Positions 33,761 through 42,355 of a DNA stretch of 64,000 nt are shown piece by piece. The notes beneath the pieces are model-generated. The model was not told where the DNA came from. It made no database searches and worked only from the letters and a program-made list of their open reading frames with translations. Every line of letters begins with the position of its first letter. Within the stretch, counting starts at the first letter, position 1. This stretch comes from an uncultured Alphaproteobacteria bacterium (GTDB lineage: Bacteria > Pseudomonadota > Alphaproteobacteria > Micropepsales > Micropepsaceae), in the NCBI GenBank assembly GCA_902825865.1, contig CADECX010000010.1, positions 1-64,000 on the forward strand, written 5' to 3'. The position numbers were made by a program, and so were the translations under genes.

Positions 33761-34420
33761 ATGATTTCCCATCGCCTGTCTCGTCGCCTGTGGCGTCATC
33801 ATCTACCAATCGGCCTTCTTACTTTGGCCACGACCGGGCTGCTTTACGCCACGCGGGATTATTCCGACGTCATCACCCGCCTGAGTTTTTCCAGCGCGTA
33901 TCCAGCACTGTTCTTGATTGGGCTGAGCTTGATGATCGGGCCTTGGAAGCTATTGAAGAGACGCCGCGGCGCGGCGATCTCGGTGGATTTTCGCCGGGAC
34001 ATCGGCATCTGGGCGGGCGTGACGGGCATCTTCCATGCCGTGGTGGGGAATTTCGAGCATTTGCGAGGGCGCCCCTGGCTTTATTACATCTATGAGGATT
34101 GGCAGGAAAAACACATTCAGCCCTTTCGCCATGACATATTCGGTCTCGGCAATTTCACTGGATTGATCGCCGCACTGATCCTGCTGGCGTTGCTCGCGAC
34201 TTCGAACGACGCTTGCTTGCGTAAGATGGGCACCCCGGGCTGGAAGCAGCTACAGCGCTGGAATTATGCAGCCTTCGCACTGATGGCCGTGCACACTTTT
34301 ACATATCAGTGGGCCATCAAGCAGCCCAACCTGCCTTGGGTGATGTTGGCCTTTGCGGCCGTCGCCACCACGGGGGTGCTGCAGTATCAGGGGTTCGAGC
34401 GCCGCCGCGCTGCGCAATAG
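33761..34420 (+). CDS. Ferric reductase-like transmembrane protein
   Basis: A 219-residue membrane protein with about six hydrophobic segments of the ferric-reductase-like/MsrQ superfamily. Haem-ligand-type histidines lie in GIFHAVVGNFEH and MAVHTFTYQW. No partner MsrP-like molybdo-enzyme is nearby, so a methionine sulfoxide reductase role is not supported; a copper or iron reduction role is possible. It follows the YcnI-like gene by 45 bases. Confidence 0.78.
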   Translation: MISHRLSRRLWRHHLPIGLLTLATTGLLYATRDYSDVITRLSFSSAYPALFLIGLSLMIGPWKLLKRRRGAAISVDFRRDIGIWAGVTGIFHAVVGNFEHLRGRPWLYYIYEDWQEKHIQPFRHDIFGLGNFTGLIAALILLALLATSNDACLRKMGTPGWKQLQRWNYAAFALMAVHTFTYQWAIKQPNLPWVMLAFAAVATTGVLQYQGFERRRAAQ

Positions 34421-34656
34421 TGGAGCGCATTGGTTGGATATCGGTACAGGCTCCACGCATCCGTAGCGCGCGTATTGGGGCCCGGGCGCCGGGGTATCGG
34501 CGGGGGCGCCGCGTCCCCCGCAATACCTCTAGGAACTTAGTATTGTTAGGCCCGGATGACGCCTTAGATCGGCAGTCGTCACCCCGGCAACCACCGCAAA
34601 GACCTACAATTCTCTTGATGTTTTCGTCATTCTTGATCTCACGGGTCACCCGACCT

Positions 34657-35031
34657 ATGATCCGAAGCATGCTTCATGGGCTGTTCTCGCGGAGGTTAGT
34701 CTCGCTGATTGCCGCGCTGAGTATTGTCCTAGGTGCGGCAGCGCCAGCTTGGGCGGCAATACCCGCCAAGGCGCCTTCGGACATGGCGATGACCGATATG
34801 GCAATGCCCGGTATGTCTGGCGATTGCATGGACATGGCTCAGCATGACGATAAGAACCTGCCGTCGAAGAACACCGGCAGCATCTGCGGCATATGCTTGG
34901 CTTGCGGCCTGCCCATCTCGGCAGCCTTGCTGACGCAAGGGCTTTATCGAAGCGGCGAGGCTGTGCGCGCGCCTGACGCAGACCGCAGCAGCATCGCCAT
35001 TCTTCCTGCCCTTCCTCCTCCCATCGCCTGA
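34657..35031 (+). CDS. Small secreted Met/Cys-rich protein
   Basis: About 124 residues from the ATG at 34657 (34669 also possible). The signal peptide VSLIAALSIVLGAAAPAWA is followed by Met-rich TDMAMPGMSGDCMDMAQHDD and a Cys cluster CGICLACGLP. This pattern resembles small metal-binding DUF2946-like proteins. It precedes the FixH-like and CusBA genes and may bind periplasmic copper. Confidence 0.65.
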   Translation: MIRSMLHGLFSRRLVSLIAALSIVLGAAAPAWAAIPAKAPSDMAMTDMAMPGMSGDCMDMAQHDDKNLPSKNTGSICGICLACGLPISAALLTQGLYRSGEAVRAPDADRSSIAILPALPPPIA

Positions 35032-35172
35032 CAAACCGTAACGGCTTGCGCAGGGCGCGGGCTGTTCGTTTGCGCTTCAAGGCGCCCGCATTTTCGGGGC
35101 CTGTCCAGAAGCTCGATTCCGGCATGAACCAATCATTCGGCCTGCGCCATCGCGCGCGGGCAGGAGGACCAT

Positions 35173-35631
35173 ATGAATACCAGCATTACCAAGAACGCTT
35201 GGCTTGTCGGCCTCGCGCTCGCCGCCACATTTTCAGCCACCCCAGCATTGTCCCAGGACATGGGCGGCATGAAAATGACCAGCCCCAAGGCGATGACCGC
35301 AACCACGGGCTACCGCTTTGAGCTTGCCGCGCCGCCAAAATCCACTGGTGCCGGCAAGAGCATCGTGTCGGTCAGACTGATGCATGCGGGCAAGCCCGTC
35401 AGCGGCGCGATCATCATCCAAAGTCGGGCCGACATGGGTCCGATGGGCATGGCCGCGATGACGGCTCCGATCAAGGCGCTCGGCGAGAAACCGCCCGGAA
35501 CCTACGGCTTCGAGATCGACAACGGATCGGTCTGGAAAAAGCCCGACGATTGGGACGTCAGCTTCAACGCGAAGGTCCAGGGTGTCATGCAAACCGTGAC
35601 CGGCAAGATCACGGTCAGGCTTAAGCCCTGA
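35173..35631 (+). CDS. FixH/YtkA-like periplasmic protein
   Basis: A 152-residue secreted protein (signal LVGLALAATFSATPALS) with a FixH-like Ig fold: YRFELAAPPKSTGAGKSIVSVRL, HAGKPVSGAIIIQSRADMGPMGM and GTYGFEID. Met-rich patches (DMGGMKM) suggest copper contact. An AGGAGG ribosome site precedes the ATG. The gene lies just ahead of cusBA and such proteins often accompany copper RND pumps. Confidence 0.78.
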   Translation: MNTSITKNAWLVGLALAATFSATPALSQDMGGMKMTSPKAMTATTGYRFELAAPPKSTGAGKSIVSVRLMHAGKPVSGAIIIQSRADMGPMGMAAMTAPIKALGEKPPGTYGFEIDNGSVWKKPDDWDVSFNAKVQGVMQTVTGKITVRLKP

Positions 35632-35638
35632 CGCGATA

Positions 35639-35665
35639 GCAGGCGGCGTGCGTTGCGCCGCCTGC
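35639..35665. other. Perfect hairpin between the FixH-like gene and cusB
   Basis: GCAGGCGGCG (35639-35648) pairs exactly with CGCCGCCTGC (35656-35665) around a seven-base loop. No T tract follows, so it is not a classic terminator. It may stabilise the upstream mRNA or attenuate read-through into cusBA. Confidence 0.6.
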
Positions 35666-35694
35666 CACACACGCCCGATAGTCGGAGACACGTC

Positions 35695-37095
35695 ATGAAG
35701 ACAGTGCATGCAATGGCGCTCGCGGTTGGCGCGGCAGGGTTGGTGGCAATCGGCGCCGCCGGGGGCTATTGGCTTCACGCCGATGGCCCGCTTTCGCAAG
35801 CGGCAAATGCCCCGGCCGTATCCGCGATGTCGGCGGCCAAGCCGCTTTATTATCAAGACCCAGACGGCAAGCCCGATTACTCGCCCACGCCCAAAAACTC
35901 GGCGGATGGACGCGCCTATAAGGCGGTGTATGGAGAGCAGGAAACGACGTCCGCGCCCAAGGGTCCGGGCAAGATTCTCTATTACCGCCACCCCATGGGA
36001 TTGGCCGACACCTCGCCAGTGCCCAAAAAAGACTCCATGGGAATGGATTACATTGCCGTCCGGGAAGGCGAAAACGAAACCGGCCTAGTGACCGTTAGTC
36101 CCGCCCGCATGCAGATGTTGGGGGTGAGAACCGCGCCCGTCGAACTGCGTGCCTCCCTGGCGCAAACCGTGCGCGCCACCGGAACGATACAGCCGGACGA
36201 AAGCAGGCTCGCTTCCGTCACCACAAAGTTCGACGGGGTGGTCGAAAGGCTCCTGGTGTCCACCACCGGCGCCGCCGTGCGCGCCGGGCAGCCCCTGGCG
36301 CGGGTATGGATTCAAACGCCCGATACCCTGACCCAGATGGGTCCGGATGTGATCACCCGCCAGATCGGGCTTGTCATCGCCTTGCAGGAGAAAGACCCCG
36401 CCGCCATCGCGGCGGCGGAAAATGTGCTGCGGGAGTATGGCATGCCGGACTCCGTGATTGCCGAAATCCACCGCACCGGACGCGCCACGCGCTCCATTAC
36501 CATTGTCGCGCCCCGCTCGGGCATCATCATCGAGAAACCCGCCATCGACGGGATGCGTTTCAACACGGGCGATCCGCTGTTCAAGATCGCCGACCTGTCC
36601 AGCGTCTGGCTGATGGCCGATGTGCAGGAACAGGACCTGGGCGCGCTGCGCGCCGGGGCACAAGCCAAAGCCGTTCTGGTCGCTTATCCGGATCGCAGTT
36701 TCGCCGGCAAGGTCGATTTCATCTATCCCTCCCTGATGGCGAGCACGCGGACAGGCCGGGCGCGCATCGTGCTTCCCAACCCAGACGGGGCGTTGCGGGA
36801 AGCCATGTATGCCAGCGTCGAGATCGACACCTCGCAAGCCTCGCGCACCCCGATGCTGACGGTACCGGATTCCGCCATACTGGACAGCGGAACGCGGCGG
36901 ATGGTGCTTGTCGCACGTGGCCAGGGACGCTTTGAACCGCGTGCTGTGCGTGTCGGCGCGCATGGCGACGGCCATACCCAGATATTGGAGGGGCTGAAGC
37001 CGGGCGAGAGTGTGGTTGTCGGCGCCAACTTTCTGATCGATGCGGAAAGCAATTTGCGCGCGGCGCTGTTGGGCTTCAACGGCGGCAAACCATGA
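35695..37095 (+). CDS. cusB: Cu(I)/Ag(I) RND periplasmic adaptor
   Basis: A 466-residue membrane-fusion protein linking CusA to an outer-membrane channel. After a signal anchor come two heavy-metal-binding repeats, LYYQDPDGKPDYSPTPK and LYYRHPMGLADTSPVPK...GMDYIAV. The barrel-sandwich and beta-barrel domains follow (ATGTIQPDESRLASVTTKFDG, APRSGIIIEKPAIDGM, LKPGESVVVGANFLID). The doubled N-terminal repeat is notable. The ATG at 35695 is used with GGAGA upstream; the stop overlaps cusA (ATGA). Confidence 0.93.
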   Translation: MKTVHAMALAVGAAGLVAIGAAGGYWLHADGPLSQAANAPAVSAMSAAKPLYYQDPDGKPDYSPTPKNSADGRAYKAVYGEQETTSAPKGPGKILYYRHPMGLADTSPVPKKDSMGMDYIAVREGENETGLVTVSPARMQMLGVRTAPVELRASLAQTVRATGTIQPDESRLASVTTKFDGVVERLLVSTTGAAVRAGQPLARVWIQTPDTLTQMGPDVITRQIGLVIALQEKDPAAIAAAENVLREYGMPDSVIAEIHRTGRATRSITIVAPRSGIIIEKPAIDGMRFNTGDPLFKIADLSSVWLMADVQEQDLGALRAGAQAKAVLVAYPDRSFAGKVDFIYPSLMASTRTGRARIVLPNPDGALREAMYASVEIDTSQASRTPMLTVPDSAILDSGTRRMVLVARGQGRFEPRAVRVGAHGDGHTQILEGLKPGESVVVGANFLIDAESNLRAALLGFNGGKP

Positions 37096-40000
37096 TCGAA
37101 TCCATAATCCGCTGGTCGGGCCGGAATATCATGCTGGTCCTGGTCGCCACGGGGGCGATCATTGCCATGGGCATTTATGCGGTTGCCAACACGCCGCTGG
37201 ACGCCATACCCGACCTCTCCGATCCGCAAGTGATCGTCTATACCGACTATCCCGGCCAGGCCCCGCAGGTAGTGGAAGATCAGGTCACCTATCCGCTGAC
37301 CACCGCGCTGCTGGCCGTCCCCAAATCCAAGGTTGTGCGCGGCTTTTCGTTTTTCGGCGTGTCCTTCGTCTATGTCGTGTTCGCGGACGGAACCGACATT
37401 TATTGGGCGCGCAGCCGGGTGCTGGAATATCTGAACTTCGCGCAGAAGCGATTGCCGTCCGGGGTCACGCCATCGCTTGGGCCGGACGCCACCGGCGTCG
37501 GCTGGGTGTTCGAATATGCCGTGGTCGGAACCAAGCAGACGCTTGCCGAATTGCGCGCCATCCAGGACTGGTTGATCCGGTTTCAGCTCACCAAGGCCGA
37601 GGGCGTGGCCGAGGTCGCCAGCGTCGGCGGTTTCGTCAAGCAGTATCAAGTGGTGGTCGATCCCAACCGGCTGCGCGCCTATGGGATTGGACTTTCCAAG
37701 GTCACCGATGCCATCCGCGCCAGCAACATGGATGTGGGTGGACGCACCATAGAAATGACCGGGCGCGAATATATGGTGCGCGGGCATGGCTATCTCAACG
37801 GCACGAAAGACCTGGAACAGATTGTCCTGAAGAGCAGCCAGGGCACGCCCGTGCTGCTGCGCGACATCGCCCGGATCGAGATCGGGCCGGACGAGCGGCG
37901 CGGACTGACGGAACTGAACGGCGAAGGCGAAGTCGCCGCCGGCATCGTGCTCCAGCGCGACGGCGCCAATGCGCTCGATGTCATCAACAGCGTCAAGACC
38001 AGAATCGCCGACATTGCGGGCAGCCTTCCCGAAGGTGTGAAAATCCTGCCGGTTTATGACCGCTCCAGCCTGATCACTCGCGCCATCGACACGCTGAAGC
38101 GAACCTTGCTGGAAGAGAGCCTGATCGTGGCGCTGGTTTGCTTCGTCTTCTTGATGCATGTCAGAAGCGCGCTGGTGGCGATCATCATGCTGCCGGTGGG
38201 CGTGCTGATTGCCCTGATTGTCATGCACTGGCTTGGCGTCACCTCGAACATCATGAGCCTGGGCGGTATTGCGATCTCGGTCGGGGCGATGGTGGATGCG
38301 GCCATTGTGATGATCGAGAACGCGCATAAGCGGCTGGAACGCGCGCCGCCAGGAGAATCGCGCGTAACCACCTTGGAGCGCGCAGCCGTCGAGGTGGGTC
38401 CCGCCCTGTTCTTCAGCCTGCTGGTCCTTACCGTGTCTTTCCTGCCAGTGTTCACATTGGAAGAACAGGAAGGGCGGCTGTTCAAGCCCCTGGTCTATAC
38501 CCATACCCTGGCGCTGGCGGGTGCGGCGCTGCTTTCCATCACTCTTGTGCCGGTGCTGATGAAGCTGTTCGTGCGGGGCCGTATCATGCCGGAACGCAAG
38601 AATCCGCTGAATCGCATTCTAATCACGCTGTATCGCCCGCTGATCGAAATCGTGCTGCGCTGGCGCAAGACAACCATAGCGGCGGCGGCCGTCATCCTCG
38701 CGCTCTCCGTCTATCCGGTCCTGCGCACCGGTAGCGAGTTCATGCCGACCTTGAACGAGGGCACCTTGTTCTACATGCCGGTCAGCCTGCCCAGCATGTC
38801 GATCACCCAGGCGGCGCAACTGATCCAGGTCCAGGACCGGATCATAAAATCCTTTCCGGAAGTCGAATCCGTCTTCGGCAAGGCGGGCCGGGCTGAAACC
38901 GCGACCGATCCCGCACCCGTCGAGATGTTCGAGACCATTATAAACCTCAAGCCCGAGAGCCAATGGCGCAAGGGCATGACCACCGACAAGCTGACTTCGG
39001 ACATGAACGCGGCCCTGCAGTTTCCCGGTGTCAGCAATGCCTGGACCATGCCGATCAAGGCGCGCATCGACATGCTGTCCACCGGCATCCGCACGCCGGT
39101 CGGGGTCAAGGTGTATGGCAATGACATTGCAGGCATCGACCGGATCGCAAAACAGGTCGAGGCGGTGGTCAAAAAAGTCCCCGGAACGACCAGCGCCTTC
39201 GCGGAACGGTTGACCGGCGGCTATTATCTCAACGTCCGGCCGGATCGCCAGGCGCTGGCGCGTTATGGCGTCAGTATTGAGGAAGTGCAGCAAGTCATCA
39301 AAACCGCGCTGGGCGGAGAACTGGTCACCACCACCGTTGAGGGCCGCGAGCGGTTCGGCGTCATCGTGCGCTATCCGCGCGACTATCGCGACGCGCCAGA
39401 GGCCATCGCCCGCAATGTACTGGTTGCCACCAGCGAGGGCGCCAGCATTCCCCTGGGCCAGCTTGCCTCGGTTTCGGTCGGCCCCGGCCCGCCGTCGATC
39501 CGCACAGAAAACGCCCAGCTTGTCGGCTACATTTATGTGGACCTTCAGGGCCGCGATCTTGGTGGTTATGTGAATGACGCCCGGCGCGCCGTGCAGGATC
39601 AGGTCAAGCTACCTGCGGGTTATCATATCGAATGGAGCGGCCAGTTCGAATATCTGGAACGGGCTAAAGCACGCCTGATGACGGTGATCCCGCTCACGCT
39701 GTTCATCATTTTCCTGCTGCTCTATCTGAACTTCCGGCGCCTTACCGAGACCGCGATTGTCATGCTGTCGGTGCCGTTCGCCCTCACCGGCGGCTTCTGG
39801 CTGGTCTATCTGATGGGCTTCAATATGAGCGTGGCGGTGGCCGTGGGTTTCATCGCTCTTGCCGGTGTCGCCGCCGAAACCGGCGTGGTGATGCTGATCT
39901 ATCTCGACCATGCCTTGCGCGAGGTGACTGAGCGCAGGCGTGAGGCGGGACAGGCGCTGACCCAGGACGACCTCTACCACGCCATCATGGAGGGCGCGGT

Positions 40001-40217
40001 GGAGCGCGTGCGGCCCAAGATGATGACCGTCATCGCGATCATGGCGGGCTTGCTGCCCATACTCTGGAGCAGCGGCACGGGCTCCGAAGTCATGCAGCGC
40101 ATCGCGGTGCCGATGGTTGGCGGCATGATCACTTCAACGGTTTTGACCTTGCTCGTCATTCCAGCGATCTACGCCGTGGTGAAGGCGAAGCGGATCATCA
40201 GTTCCGCACGCCTGTAA
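37092..40217 (+). CDS. cusA: Cu(I)/Ag(I) RND efflux pump
   Basis: A 1041-residue proton-driven pump of the heavy-metal RND family. CusA-type signatures are TPLDAIPDLSDPQVIVYTDY, NMDVGGRTIEMTGREYMVRG and IENAHKRLE. Twelve membrane segments are distributed as usual, and charged residues of transmembrane helix 4 lie in AISVGAMVDAAIVMIENAHK. It exports Cu(I)/Ag(I) from the periplasm and pump side. No outer-membrane channel gene is in this operon; the only TolC-type gene in the window is czcC at 52 kb. Confidence 0.95.
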   Translation: MIESIIRWSGRNIMLVLVATGAIIAMGIYAVANTPLDAIPDLSDPQVIVYTDYPGQAPQVVEDQVTYPLTTALLAVPKSKVVRGFSFFGVSFVYVVFADGTDIYWARSRVLEYLNFAQKRLPSGVTPSLGPDATGVGWVFEYAVVGTKQTLAELRAIQDWLIRFQLTKAEGVAEVASVGGFVKQYQVVVDPNRLRAYGIGLSKVTDAIRASNMDVGGRTIEMTGREYMVRGHGYLNGTKDLEQIVLKSSQGTPVLLRDIARIEIGPDERRGLTELNGEGEVAAGIVLQRDGANALDVINSVKTRIADIAGSLPEGVKILPVYDRSSLITRAIDTLKRTLLEESLIVALVCFVFLMHVRSALVAIIMLPVGVLIALIVMHWLGVTSNIMSLGGIAISVGAMVDAAIVMIENAHKRLERAPPGESRVTTLERAAVEVGPALFFSLLVLTVSFLPVFTLEEQEGRLFKPLVYTHTLALAGAALLSITLVPVLMKLFVRGRIMPERKNPLNRILITLYRPLIEIVLRWRKTTIAAAAVILALSVYPVLRTGSEFMPTLNEGTLFYMPVSLPSMSITQAAQLIQVQDRIIKSFPEVESVFGKAGRAETATDPAPVEMFETIINLKPESQWRKGMTTDKLTSDMNAALQFPGVSNAWTMPIKARIDMLSTGIRTPVGVKVYGNDIAGIDRIAKQVEAVVKKVPGTTSAFAERLTGGYYLNVRPDRQALARYGVSIEEVQQVIKTALGGELVTTTVEGRERFGVIVRYPRDYRDAPEAIARNVLVATSEGASIPLGQLASVSVGPGPPSIRTENAQLVGYIYVDLQGRDLGGYVNDARRAVQDQVKLPAGYHIEWSGQFEYLERAKARLMTVIPLTLFIIFLLLYLNFRRLTETAIVMLSVPFALTGGFWLVYLMGFNMSVAVAVGFIALAGVAAETGVVMLIYLDHALREVTERRREAGQALTQDDLYHAIMEGAVERVRPKMMTVIAIMAGLLPILWSSGTGSEVMQRIAVPMVGGMITSTVLTLLVIPAIYAVVKAKRIISSARL

Positions 40218-40254
40218 GTACGAGCCAATTCAATGTCCGCTATTGATGCTGTGG

Positions 40255-40310
40255 ACGGCTCTCCACCAACCCGCCAGCCTGTAGAGGTTGGCAATATGGA
40301 GGAGAGCCGT
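40255..40310. repeat. Hairpin covering the transposase start
   Basis: ACGGCTCTCC (40255-40264) pairs with GGAGAGCCGT (40301-40310), which includes part of the ribosome site and the start codon of the transposase. Pairing would hide the start, a common way to limit transposase production from read-through transcripts. Confidence 0.65.
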
Positions 40311-41337
40311 GGAAACAGCGGTAACAATCGGATTGGACTTGGGGAAGTCGGTTTTTCAGGTGCACTGCGTTGATGCTGGAGGGACGGTTGTCGTCCAGCG
40401 GCGGCTGACGCGGAGCAAGCTGCTGGGGTTCTTTGCGAAGCAGGAACCCTGTCTGGTCGGGATGGAAGCCTGCGCGGCGGCCCACCATTGGGGAAGAGAA
40501 CTCAGCAAGCTGGGACATAGGGTGCGGTTGATGCCGCCCCGGTATGTAAAGCCGTACGTCAAACGTCAGAAGAACGATGCGGCGGATGCTGAGGCGATCT
40601 GTGAGGCGGTGACCCGGCCTACCATGCGCTTTGTCGAGATCAAGACCTGCGAGCAGCAGGGAACGCTGGTCCTGCACCGTGTGCGGCTGATGCTGATGCG
40701 CCAGCGCGTTCAACTGTCGAACGCGATCCGGGGCCACATGGCAGAGTACGGCCTAGTGGCCCCGGTAGGCCGCAATGGCCTTCAGCGATTGATCGCCATC
40801 CTGGGCAACCCGGATGATGAGCGTGTGCCGGCCGTGGCCCGTGCCTCACTGGCGCCGCTGGTCTCTCAGTTCGGGCTGGTGAATGACCAGGTGCTGGAGA
40901 ACGACCGGCGGGTCAGAGCAAGCGCCCGGTCCACGGAACTGGGCCGCCGCCTGATGGAGGTACCCGGCGTCGGCCCCGTGCTGGCCAGCGCCATGGTCGC
41001 TACGGTGCCGGACCCCACAGCCTTCAAGTCTGGCAGAAACCTGGCTGCCTGGATCGGGCTTGTCCCGCGACAGAACTCCAGCGGCGGCAAGGAGAAGCTG
41101 GGCGGCATCACCAAGCAGGGTGACCGCTATCTGCGGCAACTGCTGGTGGCTGGGGCTCTGGCGGTCATCCGTTACGCTCAGAGGCATGGAACCAAGCGGC
41201 CCTGGCTGGTGCATCTGCTCGCCCGCCGCACGCCCAAGATTGCGGCGGTCGCGCTGGCCAACAAGATGGCAAGGATGATCTGGGCCATGATGATGACCGG
41301 AGAACGATATAGAGAACCTACGGTGGCTGCGGCCTAG
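40309..41337 (+). CDS. IS110-family transposase
   Basis: A 342-residue DEDD transposase. The N-terminal RuvC-like domain starts TIGLDLGKSVFQVHCVDA, with acidic residues continuing in MEACAAAHHWGREL and KNDAADAEAICEA. The C-terminal helix-hairpin-helix domain reads VPGVGPVLASAMVATV, AAWIGLVPRQNSSGGKEKLG and GDRYLRQLLV. The GTG at 40309 is preceded by GGAGGAG. IS110 elements lack obvious terminal repeats and I cannot fix the ends; the element probably starts near 40.22 kb, directly after cusA. It appears intact. Confidence 0.92.
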   Translation: METAVTIGLDLGKSVFQVHCVDAGGTVVVQRRLTRSKLLGFFAKQEPCLVGMEACAAAHHWGRELSKLGHRVRLMPPRYVKPYVKRQKNDAADAEAICEAVTRPTMRFVEIKTCEQQGTLVLHRVRLMLMRQRVQLSNAIRGHMAEYGLVAPVGRNGLQRLIAILGNPDDERVPAVARASLAPLVSQFGLVNDQVLENDRRVRASARSTELGRRLMEVPGVGPVLASAMVATVPDPTAFKSGRNLAAWIGLVPRQNSSGGKEKLGGITKQGDRYLRQLLVAGALAVIRYAQRHGTKRPWLVHLLARRTPKIAAVALANKMARMIWAMMMTGERYREPTVAAA

Positions 41338-41708
41338 GCAGCAGCACCCGGCAGAGTTTGGGAAGGGCAATCGCGATGTAATGCACCATCGGTCGACACC
41401 GAGAACGGGAAAACCCATTTGCGCCAAGGCGCCTAGAGCGCGTGCTTTTGATCGGGACCCGTCTTAGCGGAAGGCATTATGGCCAGCGGCCTCTGTGTGC
41501 CGCATCAACAGGCCGCACACATGGCCGCACCGACCGAAGGACAGAACATCAAGAAAGCTCTTGCCAACGAGGAGCCGTCCACACATGGCGCAAAGCCGAC
41601 ATTTGGCTGACCTGGGTCGGATGACCGCTTTTGACCCAAAGCGGCCATTCGAGTGGTGTCTTCTGGGTCAGGTTGGTCGTCAGGGCACCACAGACAGGCA
41701 AGTACTAG
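41338..41708. repeat. Intergenic region with dispersed palindromes after the IS110 element
   Basis: No gene is seen. A partial copy (GGCGCAAAGCCGACATT) lies at 41588-41604 and a good copy with core CCGCTTTTGACCCAAAGCGG near 41620-41649. The left part is probably the 3' end of the IS. Confidence 0.65.
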
Positions 41709-42041
41709 TCAGGCAGCACCCCCCCGGTGTCCGAAGAGGATGACTGCCATCCCCACCAGGCATATAGCGGCACCCGTAACGTCCCAGCTGTCCGGCCTTT
41801 GCCCTTCCGCCACCCATCCCCAGATTAGCGCCGCAGCGATGTAGATACCCCCGTAGGCGGCATACGCTCGGCCAGCGAGCGGGCTATCGACCAAAGTGAG
41901 TAAGTACGCGAACAGCGCCAATGCGACCATGCCCGGAATCAGCCACAGGGGCGACTTATCCAGCCGCAGCCACGCCCAAAAAGCGAAGCAGCCCGCGATT
42001 TCCATTAGTGCTGCGCCAAGGAAGGCAAGTAGTGAAGTCAT
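41709..42041 (-). CDS. ynfA: YnfA/UPF0060-family membrane protein
   Basis: A 110-residue protein with four membrane segments, of the UPF0060 family related to small multidrug transporters. Family segments are [42 protein letters not shown] and [15 protein letters not shown]. The frame extends upstream, but the ATG at 42041 gives the standard N-terminus ([18 protein letters not shown]). Function is poorly known. Confidence 0.9.
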   Translation of the reverse strand: MTSLLAFLGAALMEIAGCFAFWAWLRLDKSPLWLIPGMVALALFAYLLTLVDSPLAGRAYAAYGGIYIAAALIWGWVAEGQRPDSWDVTGAAICLVGMAVILFGHRGGAA

Positions 42042-42204
42042 TTTTGCCCTTTCGTGTGCAGATGAGCTTGCGAGGCTATCAATCAAGCTCGTGCCTGCGG
42101 TGCGGCGTTGTCCAGCAGCAGCTAGTGCAACACGCGCAGGCATAATAGCCATGCGCTCTAGCAATCTACCCCGTTTCGGCCAATTTCCCGACGACGGGAG
42201 AGAT

Positions 42205-42327
42205 ATGAAGAAGCGGCCTCAGATCAAGCACATCCCGTTCCCGTGGGGTCTAGCTATCCTCGCGGCACTAATGGTGCTGTTGGGCATGTTGTTCTATGAG
42301 TTTGGAAATTCGTACTTTGAGCACTAG
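42205..42327 (+). CDS. Forty-residue single-span membrane protein
   Basis: A short frame, [20 protein letters not shown] followed by a hydrophobic segment and the tail [14 protein letters not shown] end. GGGAG lies six bases upstream of the ATG at 42205. Positively charged N-terminus, one membrane helix and an acidic tail are those of a real small membrane protein. It lies between ynfA and the end of the convergent czcA-like gene. No family is known to me. Confidence 0.5.
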   Translation: MKKRPQIKHIPFPWGLAILAALMVLLGMLFYEFGNSYFEH

Positions 42328-42355
42328 GCCAACCGCGCGAGAAGGCTACCCAGCT

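Noticed and set aside
36085..38504. Long minus-strand frames opposite cusBA.
   Set aside because: They are mirror frames of high-GC coding sequence. The plus strand encodes well-conserved CusB and CusA.
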